The notes beneath the pieces were generated by a model that saw only the letters and a program-made list of their open reading frames with translations, had not been told where the DNA came from and did not search any database. DNA of 64,000 nt, from positions 1-64,000 of the forward strand of contig CAWIYZ010000026.1 of the NCBI GenBank assembly GCA_963840425.1. The letters are read 5' to 3'. The position numbers and the translations under genes are program-made. Below are positions 25,164 to 35,420 of this stretch, one piece after another. Position 1 is the stretch's first letter. The number at the start of each line of letters is the position of its first letter. This DNA is from CADEFX01 sp963840425. GTDB taxonomy: Bacteria; Pseudomonadota; Alphaproteobacteria; Rhizobiales; Hyphomicrobiaceae.

Positions 25164-26879
25164 TTACTCGTCTGGTCGTGCCGCTCCGTAGTGCCGTTCG
25201 AGATAGTTCGTCGAGAACTTGCCCGCCTCGCGGTCGCGGGCGAGATCCTCGGGCGCGCGCTCAGTCGGAGGCCCGTAGCCTCCCGCACCCGGGGTCTCGA
25301 TGATAATGGCCTCTTCGGGCGTCAATGTGCACCGGCCCGTTTTGGGCGGCAGCTCAACAATCTGACCATCCGCGGTTCGCTTGCGGAAGCGACCGAGCTT
25401 GCCCGGCCCACCGCCGAAAATCCCCCACGGTGCATGACGGAAGCGCTCGCCCACGCCGTTCATCTCACAGGTGTGTCCGACGGGCTTGACCACACGTCTC
25501 AAGCCCATGCCGCCGCGGTAGCGCCCCGCGCCACCGGAATCTTCGACTAGACCGTAAGCCACGACGTGCAGCGGATACTCCATTTCGATGGACTCGATTG
25601 GTAGGTTCGACGTGTTAGTGATATGCACCTGCACTCCGTCCTTTCCGTCACGATCCGAGCGCCCGCCCATGCCGCCGCCAAGCGTCTCGAGGTACACATA
25701 TGGCTCGCCCGTCTCGGGATTTGTGCCAGCGAACACGATGCTTGTGTTGGCGCCGTTGGCCGCCCCGATGGCTTGCGTCGGAAGTACACACGCGAGCGCG
25801 CCGATCACCACGTCAACCACACGCTGACAGGTGTTAGCCCGCAAGGCGACTGCGCCGGGTGTCACGCAGTTGGCGACTGTTCCCGACGGGGCAATGATAT
25901 CGACGGCATCGATCGCTGCTTGGTTGTTGGGCAAGTCGGGATCAAGGAGGGCCTTCAAAGCGTAGCATACGGTCGACTGAACGGCATTGAGGGTAAGATT
26001 GACGTTGCCGGGAACTTGCGGACTGGATCCGGTGAAGTCGAATACGATGTTTTCGCCCGCCTTGCGTACCTCGAGCTTGAACAACACATCACGAGCCACC
26101 AGGCCGTCATCGTCGAGCACATCCTGGAAGCCGTAGACGCCGTCGGGGATCTGGGCGATGGCTGCCTTCATGCGCCGGCCGGTGCGCCTCAATATCTCTC
26201 CGAACGCGACGCTCACGGTTGCATGCCCGTGACGTGCAAACAGCGCCTTGGTTCGCTCGACACCCAGCCGGCAAGCGGCAATCTGCGCATTCAGGTCGCC
26301 GCGGCGCTCGTTGGGCAACCGCATGTTGAGGAGCAGCAGCTCCATCAGTTCGCTATTCAGCGTGCTCCGGCTGTAGAGCCGCATAACAGGGATACGCAGG
26401 CCTTCCTGATAAATCTCGGACAAACCGCCTGACATGCTCCCGCGGGCGGCGCCGCCGACGTCGGCATGATGGCCGAGATTGGCAACGAAGGCTGACAATC
26501 GTCCTTCGACGAACACGGGCGAGACCAGCGCAATGTCGGGTAGATGCGTGCCGCCGGCGACGTGCGGGTCGTTGGCAATGAAGATGTCACCTTCGTGAAT
26601 GTCGTCGCCATACCGGCGGATCAGGATTTGCATCAGGCCGAGCATCGACGCCAGATGGATAGGCAGCGACCACTCGGCTTGGGCAATCAGTCGGCCGTGC
26701 TCGTCAGCGATAGCAGTCGAGTGATCGTGGCGCTCCTTGATGTTGGTCGAGAACGCGCTTTTCTGGATCGTTATCCAGGTCTCATCGTTGATCGAACGTA
26801 GGCCATTCCAGAGAATCTCAAGTGTGATGGGATCAAGTGCGGCATGCGTCGAGTTGGAGGTCACGGCGTCGGTGGTCAT
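25164..26879 (-). CDS. hyuB: Hydantoinase B / oxoprolinase-type subunit
   Basis: A 571-residue HyuB protein. Family features: DPITLEILWNGLRSINDE near the N-terminus, DIFIANDPHVAGGTHLPDIA, SAFVANLGHHADVGGAARGSM, RYRGGMGLRRVVKPVGHTC and the final TPGAGGYGPP. With HyuA it forms an ATP-dependent hydantoinase, 5-oxoprolinase, acetophenone-carboxylase- or N-methylhydantoinase-like complex that opens cyclic amides or carboxylates ketones. ATG at 26879 has GAGG 7 bases upstream and overlaps the hyuA stop (ATGA). This gene is intact although its partner is frameshifted. The exact substrate cannot be read from sequence. Confidence 0.9.
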   Translation of the reverse strand: MTTDAVTSNSTHAALDPITLEILWNGLRSINDETWITIQKSAFSTNIKERHDHSTAIADEHGRLIAQAEWSLPIHLASMLGLMQILIRRYGDDIHEGDIFIANDPHVAGGTHLPDIALVSPVFVEGRLSAFVANLGHHADVGGAARGSMSGGLSEIYQEGLRIPVMRLYSRSTLNSELMELLLLNMRLPNERRGDLNAQIAACRLGVERTKALFARHGHATVSVAFGEILRRTGRRMKAAIAQIPDGVYGFQDVLDDDGLVARDVLFKLEVRKAGENIVFDFTGSSPQVPGNVNLTLNAVQSTVCYALKALLDPDLPNNQAAIDAVDIIAPSGTVANCVTPGAVALRANTCQRVVDVVIGALACVLPTQAIGAANGANTSIVFAGTNPETGEPYVYLETLGGGMGGRSDRDGKDGVQVHITNTSNLPIESIEMEYPLHVVAYGLVEDSGGAGRYRGGMGLRRVVKPVGHTCEMNGVGERFRHAPWGIFGGGPGKLGRFRKRTADGQIVELPPKTGRCTLTPEEAIIIETPGAGGYGPPTERAPEDLARDREAGKFSTNYLERHYGAARPDE

Positions 26880-28935
26880 GGTGCGACCTCGATCAGGAGG
26901 CTGCCGTTGCCGATGACGGTCAGTCGGCAACCGGGCGGAAGCAAGGTGGTGGCATCGAACTGTGTGATGACGGAAGGCTGGTCGAGCACGGTGCCCGGAC
27001 CAATGGATGAGCGATCGATCAGTAGCGCCTCGTGCGTACGCCTAGTCTCGAACCAGACCGGCTGGCGTGAAGCAGGCAGCGCTGCCGCGGGTCGCGCGGA
27101 GACGGGCGTCTCGGCGCGGGCGCGAGCAGGGACGTCGGTGCGGGATTGCTGGAGTGAGCGTGCGATCCGTGCCAACAGCCGCACGTTCACAATCTCGATG
27201 GCGGCAGTGCGTCGGCATGGCCGTACTTGGCCTTGTGAAGGTCACGGAAGGCGGCCGCCAGATCCGATGCCAAGCAAGGCCGGTCGGTTCGCTCCGACAG
27301 GGACCGACAACTCGAAGTTCTGACCAATGTAGCGCATGTCGAGCAGCAGGACGCACTCGCCACGACTGCCCTCCACGTCCTCGCGTGCGAACCAATCGTC
27401 GACCTGGGCCCGCAGGCGTCCGATTGCAGCGGCGACCACACCAAGGTCTTCTGACAATGGCGTGCGGCAGTGACGACGAAACCTTCCTCGAGTTGCGCCG
27501 AGGATACTCCCTCGGCACACAGGATGCCGGGCGCGGGCGGCACCAGGATGGTAGCCATGCCAAGCTCACGTGCGACGTCCACGGCATGGAGTGCGCCAGC
27601 CCCGCCGAACGGCATCAACGTGAACCGACGCGGGTCATAGCCACGCTCGATCGACACGGCACGGATCGCGCGCACCATGTTCGAGTTGACGATGCGCACC
27701 ATGCCGGAGGCCGTCTCCCGAAGGTCGAGGCCGAGGCGGCCGCCAAGCGCCGACACGGCCGTTTCCGCTCGGCCGACATCGAGGCGCATATCGCCGCCGA
27801 TCAACTCGGCCGGCAGCCGTCCCAGTACTATATTGGCATCCGTGACAGTCGCCTCGGTGCCACCAAGCCCATAGCAGGCGGGGCCCGGCATGGCACCAGC
27901 GCTGCGCGGGCCAACCTTGAGCAGACCGTCCTTGTCGATGAAGGCGATCGAGCCGCCACCAGCGCCGACCGTATGAATGTCGATGGCGGGTAGGCGGACG
28001 GGAAAGCTGGCAACGGAGCGGCCGAAGGTCATCTCGGCTTGACCGCCACGTACGAGGCAGACGTCCGTCGAGGTGCCCCCCATGTCGAATGTGATGAGAT
28101 CTCGGTGACCGCTGCGTGCGCCGACGGAAATGGCGCCGACAACGCCTGCCGCCGGACCAGAGAGAGCAGTGCGGATTGGCAGGCTTGAGGCCCGCGCAAT
28201 GCTCATGAGACCGCCGGAGGACTGCGAGATACCGAGCCGGGCAGCCAGCACGTGGGTGGCGAGCGACTTTGCCAGCGTCCCCATGTAGCGGCCGACGACC
28301 GGTTGCAGAAACGCGTTCAGCACGGTCGTTGACAGGCGCTCATATTCGCGGAACTCCGGCTGCACCTCGCACGATAGCGACACTTCGCAGTGGGGCAGCG
28401 CTCGGTGCAGGGCCTCACCGACCCGCTGCTCGTGGATCGGGTTGAGAAACGAGAACAGGAAGCAGACAGCCACGCTTTGGGCGCCTGAGCGCTCGACATC
28501 GGTCACCACGCGGGCGATATCGTCCTCGTCGAGCCCGATCAGCACCTCGCCCTTGGCGTTGATCCGCTCGGCAATTTCGAACCGATGCTGACGCTTTACC
28601 AATGGCTCGGGGCTGTCAGCCCTCAGATCATAAATCTTAGGGCGAGTCTGGCGGCCAATCTCGATCAGATCCTTGAAACCCGCGGTGGTGATGAGTGCGA
28701 CCGTGCCGCCGCGACGCTGGATCAGCGCGTTAGTCGCGACCGTTGTGCCGTGTGCGAGAAAGCTCAGGGCGTCCTTTAGATAAGACCCGAGATCATCCAG
28801 CCCAGTCAGGATGGCCCGGGAGGGATCGTCTGGCGTCGAAGGCACCTTATGCACGCGGGTCTCGCCCGTCGCAGGGTCGATCAGGAAGAAATCCGTGAAG
28901 GTGCCACCGACGTCGACACCTAGGAGCTTGGACAT
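26876..28935 (-). pseudogene. hyuA: Hydantoinase A / oxoprolinase-type subunit, three frameshifts
   Basis: From ATG 28935 the protein starts with the ATPase motif LLGVDVGGTFTDFFLIDP and runs as a normal HyuA through LSGPAAGVVGAISV, ITFDMGGTSTDVCLVRGGQ and LMPFGGAGALHAVDVARELG. At about 27450 it shifts frame (EDLGVVAAAIGRLRAQ, GECVLLLDMRYIGQNFELSV), at about 27260 it shifts back (ASDLAAAFRDLHKAKYGHAD) and at about 27190 it moves to the third frame (IEIVNVRLLARIARS) to the stop overlapping hyuB. Content for a full ~690-residue protein is there, so this is either a recent pseudogene or indel errors. The ATPase half is intact; the C-terminal half would be missing. Confidence 0.85.
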
Positions 28936-29813
28936 TTCGTGCGCTCACACTTGTGGTCTGTTTGTGCCGCGACCGGCGGCCCGGAGCAGAAGTCTGGACC
29001 GAAATGTTAGCGGTGCGCAGCCGGGCGAGCCACCACCACGGCACGTTCGCTATTCATACGGTCGAGCAAACCTTCGATGAGCTCGCCGACTGACCGTGGA
29101 AGGATCGCGAGTATTTTCTACGAACAGGTCTGACGCGCGAGGGGCTATGCTGTCATCGACAGCATAGCTGGCGTCATCCAAAACACGTCAAAGATGAGCT
29201 GTGCGATGGCCACATATCAGTTGGCGATCCCTGCACGCCTTGGGGAATGCAGAGATTCCAGACATCGACAGCTCGACCTATCGCACCCCATGGTCCGGGG
29301 AGGGGTGGTCCGCAGTGATACCGAAACCGGACTAGACCGGAACGAGCGACCTCAAGACCCGAGCGGAGCCAATCTCGTCAAACGCCGCATTGGTCCGAAT
29401 GCGATTATTGCATGCACGACGCGATGGGCCAGCAGGGCGCATTGGGCTCCTATTATGACGCACCAGAATTTCCATCTGCTTCTGAAATAGGAGCCAGCGC
29501 CCGTTAGTGAGTTGAACTCTTGCTCTGCGCAGACGGCGAGAACGAGATCGTGATTGCCAAGTTCTCATCGCAGGCGCGGCCGTTGGACGCTGCATGCATC
29601 AGATTGACCGGCAGGCTCGTCGGCGCACTTCGCCATGCGCTCGCGGGCCGCTGACGGATCGCCCACATCCGTTTCGGCGCGCTTCGATGAAACTCGCGTC
29701 CTGGTATTGAACGGCCCCGGCTTGACGTTGGGGCGCTGAAGTCGAGCATGTCAACCCATGCGGCGCTGGGAGCTTCAGCTCGCCGCACACTATCCGAATA
29801 CGGGAGGCAACCG
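28936..29813. other. Intergenic region upstream of hyuA
   Basis: Nearly 880 bp without a supported gene. It contains the palindrome at 29144-29168 and presumably the hyuA promoter. Open frames here are antisense or low-complexity; none looks real. Confidence 0.4.
29144..29168. promoter_or_regulatory. Perfect 11-bp palindrome, possible operator
   Basis: GCTATGCTGTC (29144-29154), ATC, GACAGCATAGC (29158-29168). About 210 bp upstream of hyuA. Possible GntR/LysR-type regulator site or a small hairpin; no T-tract. Confidence 0.5.
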
Positions 29814-30538
29814 ATGATCGACCTTTCCGCGATACGCGAGGCGACGCCAGCCGACATCAACGCCGCTTTCTTCTTTGACCGCGAGCGCATGGCCGATGAC
29901 CCGGAGGTCGTCGCGGCGTGCCGTTCCGCTATACCAACAAGTGGCCGCACGAGCTGCCGATCTTCCGGGAAAGATGCCTGCGCTACTTGTATGGCATGGA
30001 GGCGCTCGCGCGCTCCTTGCTGCCCGCCATCGCCACGGGCCTCGGCGCCCAGCCGGATTAATTTGATGAGGTTTTCCAGTCGCCGCAAGGCACGGTGCGC
30101 ATGTTGTACTACCCGGTGGCGTGCTACGAGACAAACCAGTTCGGCATCGCGCTGCATACCAACTCCAACTTCATGACGCTGCTGCCGCAATCGGATGTCG
30201 AGGGCCTCATGAACGCGCAGGAGGAGTGGGTGCGCGCGCCGAAGATCCGGGGTGCGATCTCGGTGAACTCGGGCGACATGCTGAAGCGCTGGTCCAACGA
30301 CACGGTCAAGTCGACTCGCCACTTTGCCGCCAACCTCTCGCGAAAGAGCCGCTATGCCATCCCTTATTTCATGGCACCCAACACCCGGTACCTGATGGAG
30401 GGGATCCCGAGCTGCGTGCCGGCCGGAGAAGAGCCGAAGCACCCTCCCCTGCGCTACGAGGAGCATCGCCTCTGGTTCATGCGCTCGAACTATCAAAATC
30501 GCGTGAGGGACGCGGCAGCTGGACGTTCGGGGACGTGA
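29814..30538 (+). pseudogene. Dead isopenicillin-N-synthase-like 2OG-Fe(II) oxygenase
   Basis: ATG at 29814 has GGGAGG 6 bases upstream, but the first ~90 residues of the family are missing. Reading: ADINAAFFFDRERMADDPEV, a frameshift near 29925, then RYTNKWPHELPIFRERCLRY, YGMEALARSLLPAIATGLGA, an in-frame TAA at 30059-30061 (QPD*FDEVF where the family has PDYF), then VRMLYYPVACYETNQFGIAL, HTNSNFMTLLPQ, VNSGDMLKRWSND, HFAANLSRKSRYAIPYF. The iron motif HxD has become HTN (Asp to Asn), while the distal His and the 2OG-binding Arg (SRYAIP) are kept. Truncation, frameshift, stop and ligand loss make this a clear pseudogene. Confidence 0.85.
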
Positions 30539-30812
30539 CGCATCCGGTTCGGGTCGATCCCGTTGTGCGGCAGAGCCTAGAAGGCCGACACGCAGCGATA
30601 GCTGCCGTCGAGGACACCTTGATCAGCCAACAGATTGGAGCAGGGGCATGACCGGAGCACTCCGATCAGCGAACAGGGGCAACTCGCGGCACGGCACGGG
30701 CCCTACCTTCCCAGGTTGACCGAGCATTGAGCGGTTCTCCGAATGGCAGCTCTTCGGTAGCATGGTGGAATTGCATGGCATCGGCTCGGCGTGCACAGAA
30801 CCGGAGAGTAGA

Positions 30813-32801
30813 ATGACAACTCGCGAAGATCCTCCTGTCGGCGCGGACGCCGCAGCAACGTCTTGCTGCTCAGCGCACTCGTCGGTATCTGCCGGACGCC
30901 ATCCCCTTGATCCTCTCGACGGCGATGAAATGGCACACGCGGCAAAGATTGTGGCCGCAGTTTTTGGCAAGGACGAGCCGATCCGCTTCGAGCGTCTGGA
31001 GATCGAAGAACCCGAGAAGACAGTGTTGCGGGCCTGGAAGCCGGGTGCCCCATGGGATCGAAAGGTTCGCTTTTCGATCTACCCGGTCGGGCGAAGCGGG
31101 GTCACGGAAGGCATCCTCTCGCTTGGCGAGGAGCGAGTGCTATCCTCTCGTCACCTCCCGACGGCACGTCCGATGATCATGCTCGAGGAGTTCCTCGAGG
31201 TCGAAAAGGCCGTCAAGGCCAGTCCGGAATTCATCGCCGGCTGCCGGCGCCGCGGGGTCGAGAACATCGAAATGGTATGCGTCGATCCGTGGTCAGCGGG
31301 GTCGAATGGCATGCCGGGCGAGGAAGGGCGCCGCATCTCCCATACGTTCGCATGGCTGCGCACGCGCAAGGACGGCAACTACTACGCTCACCCCATCGAT
31401 GGTCTCAACGCGGTCGTCGACATCGACACCATGACCGTCCTGCGCGTTGATGACCACTTCGCGGGGCGCGATCCACTGCCAGTGCCGAAGTCCGACAGCG
31501 AGTATGACGCCCGGTTCCGGGACCGGTTCGCGTCAGGTGGCAAGCCACTCGATGTCATCCAGTCCGAGGGGCCAAGCTTCACGGTCAATGGCCGGCACAT
31601 CAAATGGATGGGCTTCGACGTTCGCGTAGGCTTCAATAACCGCGAGGGGCTGATCCTGCATCAGGTCGGCCATACCGTGGATGGCATCCGCCGGCCCATC
31701 ATACATCGTGCCTCCCTCGCCGAAATGGTCGTTCCATACGGCAGTCCAGAGCTCGCGCACCATCGAAAGAACGTCTTCGACATCGGCGAATACGGCCTCG
31801 GCAAGCTCGCCAACTCGCTACGGCTCGGATGCGATTGCCTCGGTGCCATCCACTACATGGATGGCTGGGTGAACGGGATCGATGGCACTCCGGTCAAAAT
31901 AGAGAATGCGATCTGCATTCACGAGGAGGACCAGGGCCTCGGCTGGAAGCATTGGGATTGGCGGACAGATGTTGCCGAAGTGCGTCGCCTGCGGCGTCTG
32001 GTGATCTCGTCGATCTCTACCGTGGGGAACTACGAGTATGCGTCCTACTGGTATCTTTACCAACACGGCGGCATCGAGTTCGAGGTCAAGGCGACGGGCA
32101 TCATCAATACCGTCGCATGCGAACCGGGCCGGGCGAGCCGCTACGGCAACGAGGTCATGCCGGGGGTCGTGGGGCAGATCCATCAGCATCTCTTCTGTGC
32201 CAGGCTCGATATGGACGTCGACGGTCCCGGCAACTCCGTCGTCGAATACAACGTCGTTGTTCCACCCGCTGGTCCCGAGAACCCGTATGGCAACGCCTTC
32301 TATGAGGAAGCGACGACGCTGAAAACCGAAAAGGAGGCCTGCCGTCGAGCCAATCCGGCCTCGATGCGCTATTGGAAGATCGTCAATCCCAACGTGCGAA
32401 ACGCTGTCGGCAAGCCAACCGCTTACAAGCTCGAGGCGACCAGCCCAGTGACGCCATACACCGATCCCGAGAGCCGTTCGGGCCGTAGAGGTGGCTTCAT
32501 CCGGAATCACTTGTGGGTGACGCCTTACTCACCCCCGGAGCGCTATCCAGCCGGCGACTACGTGAACGGTTCTGACGGGGGGCTGGGACTGCCACGATGG
32601 ATCGAAGCGGATCGTGCGATCGAGAATACCGATGTCGTCCTGTGGCATGTCTTCGGCCTGCATCATTCGGTGCGCCCGGAGGACTTCCCCGTCCAACCAG
32701 TCGTGAGCTGCGGATTCAAGCTGATGCCGTCCGGCTTCTTCGATCGAAATCCCATGATCGACCTGCCACCTACACGCAATGAAGCAAGCTGCTGCGTGTG
32801 A
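30813..32801 (+). CDS. Copper (TPQ) primary-amine oxidase
   Basis: A 662-residue quinoprotein amine oxidase that converts primary amines plus O2 and water to aldehyde, ammonia and H2O2. The cofactor precursor is Tyr407 in STVGNYEYASYW (consensus N-Y-D/E), modified to topaquinone; the catalytic base is Asp323 in VFDIGEYGLG; copper ligands are His457 and His459 in GQIHQHLFCARLD plus a His of the FGLHHSVRPEDFPVQP region (His617/618). No signal peptide is seen, so it appears cytoplasmic like Arthrobacter enzymes. The ATG at 30813 has GGAG upstream; an earlier frame start at 30762 lacks one. The short Cys-rich end EASCCV is unusual. No regulatory gene is adjacent. It would feed aldehydes to the Mo hydroxylase encoded at 41-43 kb. 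Confidence 0.93.
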   Translation: MTTREDPPVGADAAATSCCSAHSSVSAGRHPLDPLDGDEMAHAAKIVAAVFGKDEPIRFERLEIEEPEKTVLRAWKPGAPWDRKVRFSIYPVGRSGVTEGILSLGEERVLSSRHLPTARPMIMLEEFLEVEKAVKASPEFIAGCRRRGVENIEMVCVDPWSAGSNGMPGEEGRRISHTFAWLRTRKDGNYYAHPIDGLNAVVDIDTMTVLRVDDHFAGRDPLPVPKSDSEYDARFRDRFASGGKPLDVIQSEGPSFTVNGRHIKWMGFDVRVGFNNREGLILHQVGHTVDGIRRPIIHRASLAEMVVPYGSPELAHHRKNVFDIGEYGLGKLANSLRLGCDCLGAIHYMDGWVNGIDGTPVKIENAICIHEEDQGLGWKHWDWRTDVAEVRRLRRLVISSISTVGNYEYASYWYLYQHGGIEFEVKATGIINTVACEPGRASRYGNEVMPGVVGQIHQHLFCARLDMDVDGPGNSVVEYNVVVPPAGPENPYGNAFYEEATTLKTEKEACRRANPASMRYWKIVNPNVRNAVGKPTAYKLEATSPVTPYTDPESRSGRRGGFIRNHLWVTPYSPPERYPAGDYVNGSDGGLGLPRWIEADRAIENTDVVLWHVFGLHHSVRPEDFPVQPVVSCGFKLMPSGFFDRNPMIDLPPTRNEASCCV

Positions 32802-32937
32802 TGCGGGCGATCGGCAATGCGCCACTCCGCCGAAACTTAGACAGCGAGGCCGAGACGATATCCCCGAGCGCAGATGTTCGGTCCAATGGTCGCGGTCGAC
32901 CAAAAGGGCCGACAGAACACGCCCCGGAGCCGCCCGG

Positions 32938-34905
32938 TCACTTCATGCAAGCGTCGTAACGTTCGGCCGCGAGGTCGACACAGAGCTCGATGTCTTCCTC
33001 GAGCAGTAGCCTTTCCGCCGCCAGCCGTCTGGCGACGGCACGCACGCGGGCCAGGTAGTCGGCGCGCCCACTATAGCGCTCGGCGATGGCCGGACGGGGA
33101 TCGCCGGTGCGAGCGCGCTCCCCGGCGTCGCGTGGGAAGGGCAGAGTCAGGCCGACATACTCCAACAACTGCCCAGCGCCTCCCGAGCGTGGATGGCGAA
33201 CATTGAAGCCGGTATGGGTCGCGATGGGCACCTCGACATCGGGCATCCGGACTGCACCCGTCTCGTTTCCGTCGACATCGAGCGCGGCAACAAAGGCCAG
33301 ATAGGGTGGCCCCGCGGGCCGTGCCGGGAACGTGCCGATACCTCGGTCCGCCAGAGGTCCGAGCTCGAGCGGCCGAACGCCTGGGAGGAGATCGACAACA
33401 GGCGGCACGAGCCCCGGAATTACGGTCAGCCTCTCAACCACTTGAGCGCGGGTCACGGCCGTGCCGTCCGAGAGGCGCGGATAGACGCTTGGAGGCGGCT
33501 CGTTGCCATCGCGGATCCAGGCCAGCAGGCTCATCAGAGCCGACCGGTGGAGCGGCCGGTAGTCGACGACATTGAACCAGTTGCTGCCGTGGCTGCCGAA
33601 AGGGCTCAGGTCGGCGAAGGGCAATGCGGCCGGCGTGTGCTGGGTCGAGCCGTAAAGATAGCGCCGCACCTCGCCCGGCAGCTCGAGATCGCGACTAGCG
33701 TCCGGCGCGATGTGCGCGAGCGACGCGTCGCCCCGCCAGTATTCCGACGAGGTATCGGTTTGGAAGATCTTGGGCACGTTGCCGGCCGCACGCTGCAGGT
33801 CGAGCAGCCCGGCCGTCCGACCGCTGGCCGGATCGTCAGTCGGGTTGTCCGCAAAGGGGAAGAGGTGCCCGAAGGCCGGGGTTGGCTGCACGGAGGGCTG
33901 GCCGTAGCGCATGTTGAACTCGCCCCGACGCCCGCCCGCGACATGGATCAGGAGGCCGTCATAGGAAGGACCGCCATCCTCGGCCGTATTCAGACCCAGC
34001 CCCAGGAAGGTGCGCATCAGCCGCCCGCACTGCGAGATGCCCTCGCCGATCACGTGATCCACCTTGTCCGCGAGTGGCGAAGCAGGGTGGCGGCGCAGAA
34101 ACGCCGCGAGGTCGCGCATCGCGAGCAGTCCGGCCCCTACGATCGGGCAGTCGCGCGGAACATAGATCAGGTCGTACACCAGACCGGCCTGGAAGCCGCC
34201 CTCCAGCCACACCCACTCTGGGTCCGACACTGCAGTGCCGACCTCGTCTCGAGCGAACTGCCAGCGGTCGCGCGGAATCTCCTGTGCTTCGCCGTACATC
34301 GAGGGCCGCACCAAGAGGCGCGCCTCCGCGTCAGCGATGTCGCGCGTCGGGATCGGCCGGTGCTGGCCGATCGAGCCGACATGGTGGTCGGTCAGGGGAT
34401 AGGCTGCCGATACCTCGTTGGGCTGGATGCGAAGGTGCATGTTCCCGTCGGGGTTGCGCGCCCGCGGCGGTACCTGCGGCGGCGTGATGCCCATGCGCGG
34501 TCCGGGCTTTGGCGCATCCCACTGCCAGCCGCAAAACGCAACGGTCCAGCCGTGGCGCATCAGGAAGCCATCGCCGGGATCGATCTCGTCCGTAGGGACC
34601 AACTCAAAGGGCGCGCGATTGAAGACCCGCGTCGCCGTGCGGTTCCCCCGGTTCGGAAAATTCACGAGCAACGCTCCGTTCGCCTTCCCCTGCGGGACCA
34701 GCAGCGTCACGTCGCCGGTGAACTTGACCTTCCCGTCCTCTCGCTCGGCCAGGCTCAGGTCGGTGATCCGGTCATTGCCGGGAAGGGTCGGATCCACCGC
34801 ATAGTGGGCGATTGCATCAATCCGCTCGTAGGGTCCACTACAGCCGAAGTCCTCGGTTGCTGTGTAGGGCTCCCGGCGGGTGACCTCGAATTTCGCGACC
34901 GCCAT
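32938..34905 (-). CDS. Alpha/beta-hydrolase domain-containing protein (Abhydrolase_10 type)
   Basis: Predicted 655-residue protein of the large alpha/beta-hydrolase group often annotated as alpha/beta hydrolase domain-containing. The putative nucleophile is the Ser in VIGEGISQCGRLMRTFL (G-x-S-x-C-G). Other recurring blocks are LLVNFPNRGNRTATRVFNRA, RHGWTVAFCGWQWD, FNMRYGQPS and NWFNVVDYRPLHRSALMSLL. The substrate is not known for the family. The start used is the ATG at 34905; the open frame extends upstream but without protein-like sequence. It is convergent with the amine oxidase gene. Confidence 0.8.
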   Translation of the reverse strand: MAVAKFEVTRREPYTATEDFGCSGPYERIDAIAHYAVDPTLPGNDRITDLSLAEREDGKVKFTGDVTLLVPQGKANGALLVNFPNRGNRTATRVFNRAPFELVPTDEIDPGDGFLMRHGWTVAFCGWQWDAPKPGPRMGITPPQVPPRARNPDGNMHLRIQPNEVSAAYPLTDHHVGSIGQHRPIPTRDIADAEARLLVRPSMYGEAQEIPRDRWQFARDEVGTAVSDPEWVWLEGGFQAGLVYDLIYVPRDCPIVGAGLLAMRDLAAFLRRHPASPLADKVDHVIGEGISQCGRLMRTFLGLGLNTAEDGGPSYDGLLIHVAGGRRGEFNMRYGQPSVQPTPAFGHLFPFADNPTDDPASGRTAGLLDLQRAAGNVPKIFQTDTSSEYWRGDASLAHIAPDASRDLELPGEVRRYLYGSTQHTPAALPFADLSPFGSHGSNWFNVVDYRPLHRSALMSLLAWIRDGNEPPPSVYPRLSDGTAVTRAQVVERLTVIPGLVPPVVDLLPGVRPLELGPLADRGIGTFPARPAGPPYLAFVAALDVDGNETGAVRMPDVEVPIATHTGFNVRHPRSGGAGQLLEYVGLTLPFPRDAGERARTGDPRPAIAERYSGRADYLARVRAVARRLAAERLLLEEDIELCVDLAAERYDACMK

Positions 34906-35420
34906 GGCACCCAACGCTCCGCTTGCTCGAATTGAGAGTTCATTCCAATGGAACGGTCCCGCCGCGTCAATGCGGCAAGCCTTATTGCACCGAATGAGCC
35001 TGGGTCCTGCCCCAGTTCTTCTTCTGTCAGTCCAGCAGTCGGCCCTGGGGGATATCTCGTCGAGGTCGGTTGCAAGCCGGCAAGCGGACATTGTCCAGGG
35101 GACTCAATCGATCACGAAAAGCATCAGGCGCGACTTCCGCTAATGCATAGGAGCGGCATCGCAGCGTGGATGGACGCGATTCTTACCGATGACTGCTCTT
35201 GGCACTTTTCGGACCTGGAGAAGCAGGCAGGCGAAGGTCCGCTTGCAGGGCTTAAGCGGACCTAGAGACGATGCACACGCTTGGTCTGAGTCTGACCCAA
35301 GTCGGACGTCGTGTCAGGCGCGGCGATGGCAGGGATGCGAACATCGTGGGCGAGGCGTCTGACGAGGGCCAGAGTTTTCTCGCGCCCGCAGGTTTTTGCG
35401 AGACACCTTGCCGGATGTCA
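34906..35420. other. Intergenic, no supported gene
   Basis: About 515 bp between the hydrolase and the FAH-family gene. It lies downstream of the FAH stop and upstream of the hydrolase start, so it should hold the hydrolase promoter. No strong hairpin or repeat found. Confidence 0.4.

Noticed and set aside
29504..30496. 330-codon minus-strand frame opposite the 2OG oxygenase
   Set aside because: Antisense to a recognisable pseudogene; no protein signature.
32653..34935. Long plus-strand frames over the alpha/beta hydrolase
   Set aside because: Antisense of the better supported minus-strand gene.
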